Shown in pieces: positions 1 through 4,385 of a stretch of DNA of 5,715 bases (position 1 is the first letter of the stretch; every line of letters begins with the position of its first letter). This DNA comes from Phytoactinopolyspora endophytica. GTDB lineage: Bacteria; Actinomycetota; Actinomycetes; Jiangellales; Jiangellaceae. The stretch is from NCBI RefSeq assembly GCF_004138495.1, contig NZ_ML142849.1, forward strand, positions 442,286 through 448,000. The letters are read 5' to 3'. A program made the translations under genes and the position numbers. A model generated the notes under the pieces. The model made no database searches and was not told the origin of the DNA. It worked only from the letters and a program-made list of their open reading frames with translations.

Positions 1-390
1 CTGCCGTACCGCTGCCTTGGCCGTGACGAACTGGGCGCGCAGATACTCGTTCACCGGTCTCACATAGGCGTCGGCCGACAGCTCGACCAGCGGAATCCCC
101 TGGTCGCCGTTGTCCATCCCGACAGCGTTGAACGACACGTCGAGCCGTCCTGTCCGTGCGACCACGGCGTCCACGTGCTCGCCGACGGCCTGTTCGTCGA
201 GGGCGTCGACCTCGGCTACGTCGGCGCTGCTTCCAGACTCGGAGATGTCCTTGGCGACGATCTCAAGCGTCGATCTAGTGCGTCCCGCCAGGAACACCCG
301 GGCTCCTTCGCGAGCGAACGCGCGGGCGGCCGCGCCGCCCACCGAACCCCCGGCGCCGTAAATGACGGTGATCTTGTTCTCCAGCAACAT
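1..390 (-). CDS. SDR family oxidoreductase, N-terminal 130 residues (3' end outside window)
   Basis: The minus-strand frame is open from ATG at 390 to the left edge, giving 130 residues of a short-chain dehydrogenase/reductase, a cytoplasmic NAD(P)-dependent enzyme. A GGAGGA ribosome binding site lies just upstream (395-400), which supports this start. Visible features are a first beta strand followed by the Gly-rich cofactor loop GAGGSVGG (residues 12-19), a second strand ending in LAGR (34-37), an acidic VDALD stretch near 61-65 where SDRs contact the adenine ring, and FNAVG (87-91) in place of the usual NNAG. The loop differs from TGxxxGxG: Tyr replaces Thr, and Ser replaces the middle Gly. 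The catalytic Tyr-x3-Lys lies off the window, so activity and substrate cannot be judged. It follows the sigma factor gene on the same strand with an 83-bp gap, so it may be cotranscribed with it or be its target. Confidence 0.9.
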   Translation of the reverse strand, partial: MLLENKITVIYGAGGSVGGAAARAFAREGARVFLAGRTRSTLEIVAKDISESGSSADVAEVDALDEQAVGEHVDAVVARTGRLDVSFNAVGMDNGDQGIPLVELSADAYVRPVNEYLRAQFVTAKAAVRQ

Positions 391-442
391 GTCGTCCTCC
401 CCAGGTCCGTGTGGTTGACACTCCTGAGACGACAGAACCTGG

Positions 443-469
443 TACGACTCATCGCTTGACTGATCGACA
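443..469 (-). promoter_or_regulatory. Weak candidate ECF-type promoter for the SDR gene
   Basis: In the 83-bp gap between the sigma factor gene and the SDR gene, the minus strand carries TGTCGA (464-469) and CGTA (443-446) separated by 17 bp, about 53 bp before the SDR start. SnoaL-tailed ECF factors of the ECF41 type recognise promoters resembling TGTCACA plus CGTC, and often control a neighbouring oxidoreductase gene. The match is partial and such short motifs occur by chance, so this is only a suggestion. The two genes could equally be one transcript. Confidence 0.2.
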
Positions 470-473
470 CAGG

Positions 474-1526
474 TCAGAGGCTCTCCGGGAGACCGAACAA
501 CGGGAACGTGTCGGCGTGGAACACGCTCATCTCGGCGATCAGGCCGTCCTCCATCCGCAGTACGGCGAGGGCGAACGGCTCGAACCCCGGTTCGCCAGGC
601 GCTCGGATGTACGAGGCGAGCGCCGGCTGCCGGTTGGCGCTGGTCGGCAGCATCCGCATCTCCGGGGCACCATCGACGTGCAAGATCGGCGCCCAACCGG
701 CGATGACCGTCTCCCGGCCGCTGTACCAGCCCGGGGTCGGCTCCATGTGGCCGCCGGCCCATGGCTGATGACCGACCCGCACGTCGTCGCGGAGCAGTGT
801 GGCCAGCGCGTCGTCGTCGGCTCGTTCGATGGCTTCCATGTACCGCCGCAGCACGGCGCGTTCATCGTCGGTCGGCGCCGACGGGGCCGACCATTCCGTC
901 CGCCGCTTCGGCAGGTGGTCCCGAACCGCAGGCCGCGCACGTTGTAGCGCGCTGTTCACCGAGGCCACGCTCACGTCGAGCGTTTCGGCCGTCTCTTGGG
1001 CCGACCAGCCGACGACATCACGCAAGATCAAGACGGCGCGCTGACGAGGCGGCAGGAGCTGGATGGCGGTAAGGAACGTCAGCTCGAACGTCTCTCTTGA
1101 CACGACAGCAGCATCCGCCCCAGGTACCGAGGACGCTAGCGGCTCGAGCAGCTCGTCCGGGAACGGCTGCAACCACGGCACGGCTACCGGTGGAATGGGC
1201 GCATGCCCGTCTGAGGTCCGCTCATGCCCGGCGACCGTGGGCCGCCGATGGCGCTTCAGAAGGTCGAGACATGCGTTCGTGGCGATCCGGTAGAGCCATG
1301 CCCGGAATGTCGACGGCCCGCGATACGTCGCCCGAGACCGCCAAGCGCGCAGCATGGTCTCCTGAACCAAGTCCTCGGCCTCGTCGTATGAGCCGAGCAT
1401 GCGGTAGCAGTGCACGCGCAGTTCACCCCGGTACCGCTCCGCGAGCCGACCGAACGCTGCCTCGTCACCCTCCCTCGTTGCCGCGGCGACGAGGTCCTCG
1501 TCGCCTTGTTCGTCGTCGGCGGTCAT
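474..1526 (-). CDS. ECF sigma-70 factor with C-terminal SnoaL-like domain (SigG-like)
   Basis: A 350-residue RNA polymerase sigma factor of the extracytoplasmic-function type. Sigma region 2 covers about residues 24-96 (YRMLGSYDEAEDLVQETMLRAW, FRAWLYRIATNACLDLLKRH). A linker containing VPWLQPFPDELLEP (117-130) follows. Sigma region 4 covers about 147-205 (LPPRQRAVLILRDV, then the recognition helix near VSVASVNSALQRAR). Residues about 220-342 form a SnoaL/NTF2-like fold with MEPTPGWYSGRE and FALAVLRMEDGLIAEM. In this group (ECF41, ECF56 and related families, and mycobacterial SigJ and SigG) the extra domain modulates the factor's activity and usually stands in for a separate anti-sigma factor. 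None is seen here. The ATG at 1526 is preceded by GAGGTGA (1531-1537 on the minus strand), a good ribosome binding site. The SDR gene follows on the same strand. The assignment to the SigG-like subfamily rests on the linker and tail motifs and is less certain than the sigma-factor call. Confidence 0.95.
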   Translation of the reverse strand: MTADDEQGDEDLVAAATREGDEAAFGRLAERYRGELRVHCYRMLGSYDEAEDLVQETMLRAWRSRATYRGPSTFRAWLYRIATNACLDLLKRHRRPTVAGHERTSDGHAPIPPVAVPWLQPFPDELLEPLASSVPGADAAVVSRETFELTFLTAIQLLPPRQRAVLILRDVVGWSAQETAETLDVSVASVNSALQRARPAVRDHLPKRRTEWSAPSAPTDDERAVLRRYMEAIERADDDALATLLRDDVRVGHQPWAGGHMEPTPGWYSGRETVIAGWAPILHVDGAPEMRMLPTSANRQPALASYIRAPGEPGFEPFALAVLRMEDGLIAEMSVFHADTFPLFGLPESL

Positions 1527-1604
1527 CAGATCACCTCAGCGGTCGTCGCCAGCTTGGTCGTCCACGAGTCCGGCACCATCTCCGCGGCGACCCGACACGC
1601 AACA

Positions 1605-1652
1605 TACACTTGCGATGACACAGCCACGTACACTTGTGACGCCACGCGGCGC
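1605..1652 (+). repeat. Two 24-bp-spaced direct repeats, core TACACTTG (sigma-proximal cluster)
   Basis: TACACTTGCGATGACACAG starts at 1605 and TACACTTGTGACGCCACG starts at 1629, exactly 24 bp apart. Both share TACACTTG at unit positions 1-8, A at 11 and CAC at 15-17. They lie about 80 bp upstream of the sigma factor start on the opposite strand, and belong to the same repeat family as the four copies at 1767-1862. They look like protein-binding sites. Which gene they control, and which protein binds, is inferred only. Confidence 0.75.
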
Positions 1653-1678
1653 AGACGGCAATGCTCGAATGGAGCACC

Positions 1679-1705
1679 TCACACTTCCGCCCACACGGAG
1701 TGTGA
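1679..1705. promoter_or_regulatory. Imperfect inverted repeat in the divergent intergenic region
   Basis: TCACACTTCCG (1679-1689) and CGGAGTGTGA (1696-1705) are inverted copies with one unpaired T and a 6-base centre. The left arm contains ACACTT, so it may be a diverged copy of the neighbouring TANACTTG repeat, although it is not in 24-bp register. There is no T-run after it, so a terminator is unlikely, and an operator is a reasonable guess. Apart from this element nothing recognisable was found in 1653-1766, which lies between the two repeat clusters. Confidence 0.4.
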
Positions 1706-1766
1706 ACCCGATCGGCACCGGATGACTCGCCCAGTTTCGCACATCTGTCGGAAATGGCAAGCATCA

Positions 1767-1862
1767 TAGACTTGCATATCCACAGCAAGATATACTTGTC
1801 ACTGCACAACCATATACACTTGTGATCGCATGTCGATCAACACTTGAAACACTCCGGAGGGC
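1767..1862 (+). repeat. Four exactly 24-bp-spaced direct repeats upstream of the fic gene
   Basis: Repeat starts are at 1767 (TAGACTTGCATA), 1791 (TATACTTGTCAC), 1815 (TACACTTGTGAT) and 1839 (AACACTTGAAAC), each 24 bp after the last. The shared core is TANACTTG, followed in the first three by CA at unit positions 15-16, which the two copies at 1605 and 1629 also show. The variable parts differ, so this is an iteron-like array of binding sites rather than a recent duplication. The block is A/T-richer than its surroundings and ends 7 bp before the ATG at 1869. The last unit includes the GGAGGG ribosome binding site (1856-1861). A protein covering the array would occlude transcription or translation initiation of fic. 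Each core is weakly symmetric (CAC-TT-GTG in the best copies). No clear -35/-10 pair could be picked out. Confidence 0.85.
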
Positions 1863-1868
1863 CGCGAG

Positions 1869-3407
1869 ATGGCCGAACCTGCTGACCGGCTGGCCCTATC
1901 ACTGGAACGACTGGAAAAGCTTCAGAGCGGCGGACGGAGAGTCTTCCGTTCCAAGGAACTGACACGGATTCATCGCGAACGCCTTCTGCAGAACGGCTTC
2001 GTTCGCCGCGTCATACACGGCTGGCTGATCTCATCCAGTCCTGGCGTGGACCCAGGAGACACAACGCCCTGGCATGCCTCGTTCTGGGAGTTCTGCGCCC
2101 GTTACTGCGCGGAGCGATTCTCGGATCAATGGCACCTTTCACCGGAGCAGTCGCTGCTGCTGCACGCGGAGAACACAGTGATCCCGCGGCAGGTGGTCAT
2201 CTACACGCCTCGTGGCACCAACAACACTCTGCAGCTACCGTTCGAAACGTCGCTCTACGACCTGAAAGAGGGTCAGCTGCCTCCCCGAAACGACGTGACT
2301 GAACGAGACGGGCTCGTGCTCTACACACCTGAGGCGGCATTGACGAGGGTCTCTGAGTCCTTCTTCACCCGATATCCAGTCGAGGCACAGGTGGCGCTCG
2401 CAGGCGTTCCTGAGGCAACTGACATGCTGCGCCGCCTTCTGAACGGCGGCCATTCGACGATTGCCGGCCGTCTGGCAGGCGCCATGCGAAGGATCGAGCG
2501 TCCGGAGGTCGCTGACGTCATCCTTGGGTCAATGAGAGCCGCTGGCTATGACGTCCGAGAAACAGACCCGTTCACACCGAGTGAGGTGCTCGGTACGCGC
2601 AAGACGACACCGATCGTAAGCCGATTGCAGGCAATGTGGGAAACGTTCCGGGAACCAGTCATCGACTTGTTTCCAAGTCCTCCTGGCCTTCCGAGCGACC
2701 AGGAGTCTTATCTTCAGTATGTCGATGAGATCTACAAGAGCGACGCTTACCACTCCCTGTCAATCGAGGGCTACCGGGTGACGCCGGTCCTTGTAGAACG
2801 AGTCCGTTCCGGTCAGTGGGATCCCGACGGCCATGCGACTGACAAGCAGAGCAGCGACGCTCTGGCAGCGCGGGGATATTGGCAAGCCTTTCAGCTCGTC
2901 CGTGACGCGGTGAGCCGCATCGTCGCCGGAGAGGACGCAGTCGACGTCGTGATCACTTCACACCGCGACTGGTACCTCGAGCTCTTCCAACCATGCGTTG
3001 CGGCTGGGCTGGTCCAAGCGTCAGTTCTCGCCGGCTACCGGAATGATGCTGTCTTTCTGCGCGGCTCCCGACACGTGCCGCCCCGTCCGAGTTCTGTCCG
3101 GGACGCTGTGCCCACGCTCTTCAACCTCCTCAAAGACGAACCCGAACCGTCCGTGCGGGCGGTGCTCGGACATTGGATGTTCGGTTACATCCACCCCTAT
3201 CCAGATGGCAATGGCCGCATGGCTCGCTTCCTCATGAACGCCATGCTTGCGACGGGCGGATATCCCTGGACCGTGGTCCGCGTCGATGACCGCGATGCTT
3301 ACATGGCCGCGTTGGAGGAGGCCAGCATCGGTGCGGACATCCGTCCGTTCGCCGCCTTCATCGCCACCTGTGTGGCGGACTCGGAGCAGTTGAAAGACCG
3401 ACATTGA
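1869..3407 (+). CDS. Fic family protein with AbiEi-like N-terminal DNA-binding region
   Basis: A 512-residue cytoplasmic protein. Residues about 8-56 look like the winged helix of AbiEi-type antitoxins (GGRRVFRSKELTRIH, then a recognition-like helix and the wing VRRVIHGWLISSSPG). Residues about 60-240 continue with an AbiEi-like second part (LSPEQSLLLHAENTVIP, VIYTPRG, NGGHSTIAGRLAGAMRRIERP). The C-terminal half is a Fic domain, which transfers AMP or another nucleotide part to proteins. Its motif HPYPDGNGRMAR is at 442-453, with catalytic His442, Asp446 and the phosphate-binding GNGR intact. SLSIEG at 296-301 matches the inhibitory (S/T)xxxE(G/N) motif, with Glu300 as the expected blocking residue. 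This makes it a class II, self-inhibited Fic protein with no separate antitoxin needed. GGAGGG at 1856-1861 supports the start. Codon usage is less GC-biased than in the neighbours, suggesting transfer. Target proteins are unknown. Confidence 0.95.
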   Translation: MAEPADRLALSLERLEKLQSGGRRVFRSKELTRIHRERLLQNGFVRRVIHGWLISSSPGVDPGDTTPWHASFWEFCARYCAERFSDQWHLSPEQSLLLHAENTVIPRQVVIYTPRGTNNTLQLPFETSLYDLKEGQLPPRNDVTERDGLVLYTPEAALTRVSESFFTRYPVEAQVALAGVPEATDMLRRLLNGGHSTIAGRLAGAMRRIERPEVADVILGSMRAAGYDVRETDPFTPSEVLGTRKTTPIVSRLQAMWETFREPVIDLFPSPPGLPSDQESYLQYVDEIYKSDAYHSLSIEGYRVTPVLVERVRSGQWDPDGHATDKQSSDALAARGYWQAFQLVRDAVSRIVAGEDAVDVVITSHRDWYLELFQPCVAAGLVQASVLAGYRNDAVFLRGSRHVPPRPSSVRDAVPTLFNLLKDEPEPSVRAVLGHWMFGYIHPYPDGNGRMARFLMNAMLATGGYPWTVVRVDDRDAYMAALEEASIGADIRPFAAFIATCVADSEQLKDRH

Positions 3408-3411
3408 GCCC

Positions 3412-3442
3412 TTGACTCTTCCCTCAGGGGAGACAACAGGCT
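3412..3442 (+). promoter_or_regulatory. MerR-type promoter/operator of the merR-family gene
   Basis: A -35 element TTGACT (3412-3417) and a weak -10 CAGGCT (3437-3442) are separated by 19 bp, the overlong spacing typical of promoters twisted into shape by MerR-family activators. Between them lies the dyad TCTTCCCT-C-AGGGGAGA (3417-3433, one mismatch in 8 pairs), matching the CCCT/AGGG operators seen upstream of BmrR/TipA-like genes. It starts 5 bp after the fic stop codon, so the regulator gene very likely has its own autoregulated promoter rather than depending on fic transcription. Confidence 0.7.
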
Positions 3443-3451
3443 CGAGGACGT

Positions 3452-3460
3452 AAGGAGGTG
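3452..3460 (+). promoter_or_regulatory. Ribosome binding site that fixes the merR start
   Basis: AAGGAGGTG is a near-perfect anti-16S match. Its GGAGG lies 5 bp before the ATG at 3464, which is ideal spacing. The in-frame GTG at 3458 overlaps this site and so cannot be the main start. Confidence 0.85.
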
Positions 3461-3463
3461 GCG

Positions 3464-4267
3464 ATGGACGAGCTGCTCAGCATCGGGAAGTTCTCGCGCA
3501 CATGCTGGCTCAGCATCAAGGCGCTCCGGCTGTACGACGAGACCGGGTTACTGCATCCGGCGTACGTGGATCCGGTGTCCGGCTATCGGTATTACACGGC
3601 CGAACAGGCATCCACGGCCCGCGCTATCGCGATCCTGCGTTCCCTCGACATGCCGCTGGCGGAGATCAAGGACCTCGTGACCGAGACGGATCCCGACCGG
3701 TTCCGAGACCGCCTCGACGCTCACCGCGCCGTGCTCGAGGAGCGTATCGACCGCCATCGCCACATGCTCCAGCGTGTCGATCACTTCATCAGAAAGGGAG
3801 CCGTTATGGCTTACGAGTTCACCACCACGACCGTCGAGCCGGTCACCGTCATCGGCCGGACCCTCACCACATCGCCCGAGTCGATCAGCGAGGTCGCGGG
3901 ACCCGCGTACCACGAGATCTACGAGGCGCTCACTGGAGCAGGCATCACGCCCATCGGACCGCCCTGGATGGCGTACCCCGAGACGGAGGGCGACGTCTGG
4001 ACGATCGAACTGTGGGTCCCGGTCGCCGACGGCGCGAGTGTGCCCCCAGGTCTCACCGCGCGGCGGTTCGACGGCGGCCGGGCCGCACGCACGGTCCATG
4101 TCGGCCCCTACGACGAACTCGGCATGGCGTACCGGGAGATGGAAGTGTGGATGGGCAAACAAGGCCTGACGCCCACCGCCCCGCCGTTCGACGTCTACAC
4201 GAATGACCCGGCCGTCGTGAAAGACCCGGCCAAGTTCGAGACCGAGATCCTCTGGCCCGTGAAGTAG
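3464..4267 (+). CDS. MerR family transcriptional regulator with GyrI-like effector-binding domain
   Basis: A 267-residue one-component regulator of the BmrR/TipA type. Residues 4-72 form the MerR winged helix (LLSIGKFSR, IKALRLYDETGLL, VSGYRYYTAEQ, LDMPLAEIKDLV). Residues about 78-110 form the dimerising coiled coil (RDRLDAHRAVLEERIDRHRHMLQ). Residues 115-267 form a GyrI-like/AraC effector-binding domain (YEFTTTTVEPVTVIGR, WTIELWVPV, VHVGPYDELGMAY). Glu182 in IELW occupies the place of the acidic residue that BmrR-type domains use to bind cationic drugs; this is an alignment by eye. Such proteins distort an overlong promoter and activate it when ligand binds. The gene has its own MerR-type promoter, and a strong hairpin follows its stop, so no efflux or enzyme gene is cotranscribed and other targets, if any, are elsewhere. 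Cys14-Trp15 in the first helix is unusual. The ligand is unknown. Confidence 0.95.
   Translation: MDELLSIGKFSRTCWLSIKALRLYDETGLLHPAYVDPVSGYRYYTAEQASTARAIAILRSLDMPLAEIKDLVTETDPDRFRDRLDAHRAVLEERIDRHRHMLQRVDHFIRKGAVMAYEFTTTTVEPVTVIGRTLTTSPESISEVAGPAYHEIYEALTGAGITPIGPPWMAYPETEGDVWTIELWVPVADGASVPPGLTARRFDGGRAARTVHVGPYDELGMAYREMEVWMGKQGLTPTAPPFDVYTNDPAVVKDPAKFETEILWPVK
3793..3808 (+). promoter_or_regulatory. Candidate internal ribosome binding site and start inside merR
   Basis: AAAGGGAG (3793-3800) stands 5 bp before an in-frame ATG (3806-3808, residue 115), exactly at the junction between coiled coil and GyrI-like domain. Initiation here would give a 153-residue free ligand-binding domain (3806-4267). 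Streptomyces tipA is known to make such a short form (TipAS) from an internal in-frame start. Use of this site is not shown by the sequence alone. Confidence 0.45.
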
Positions 4268-4302
4268 CGGCAACCAGCGGGCAACGGCCCGACGTGGTGC
4301 CC

Positions 4303-4337
4303 GGCCGGCAGGATGCCATCAACGCATCCTGCCGGCC
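4303..4337. terminator. Bidirectional hairpin terminator between convergent genes
   Basis: GGCCGGCAGGATGC (4303-4316) pairs perfectly with GCATCCTGCCGGCC (4324-4337), a 14-bp GC-rich stem with a 7-base loop. It lies 35 bp after the merR stop and about 48 bp past the stop of the convergent amidohydrolase gene, so it can end transcription from both sides. There is no U-tract, which is common for actinobacterial terminators. Nothing else recognisable lies in 4268-4385. Confidence 0.85.
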
Positions 4338-4385
4338 TGACCCGCCTGGAACGGCAGTTCGCGTTCCCGCTGATGCATGCAGGAC

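Noticed and set aside
411..947. 178-codon plus-strand open frame opposite the sigma factor
   Set aside because: It is antisense to the conserved SnoaL-like and sigma-4 regions. It is Arg-rich with no recognisable domain.
1410..1809. Small open frames on both strands across the divergent intergenic region (1410-1769 plus, 1531-1809 and 1536-1760 minus)
   Set aside because: They overlap the repeat array and the sigma gene 5' end, have no ribosome binding sites or recognisable domains, and give Cys/Arg/Thr-rich sequences typical of non-coding frames.
1605..1862. CRISPR array or plasmid replication iterons
   Set aside because: The conserved core is only about 8 bases with a 24-bp period, which is too short for CRISPR repeat plus spacer. 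No cas or replication initiator gene is present, and the position at a divergent promoter favours operators.
3417..3433. Hairpin terminator after fic
   Set aside because: The dyad has only a single-base centre and lies between -35 and -10 like elements with 19-bp spacing, so it fits a MerR operator better.
3458..3460. GTG as start codon of the merR-family gene
   Set aside because: It overlaps the Shine-Dalgarno AAGGAGGTG. The ATG at 3464 has ideal spacing to that site.
3548..4273. 241-codon open frame antisense to merR, and other large frames within merR
   Set aside because: These are shadows of a well-supported MerR/GyrI gene, with no family resemblance.
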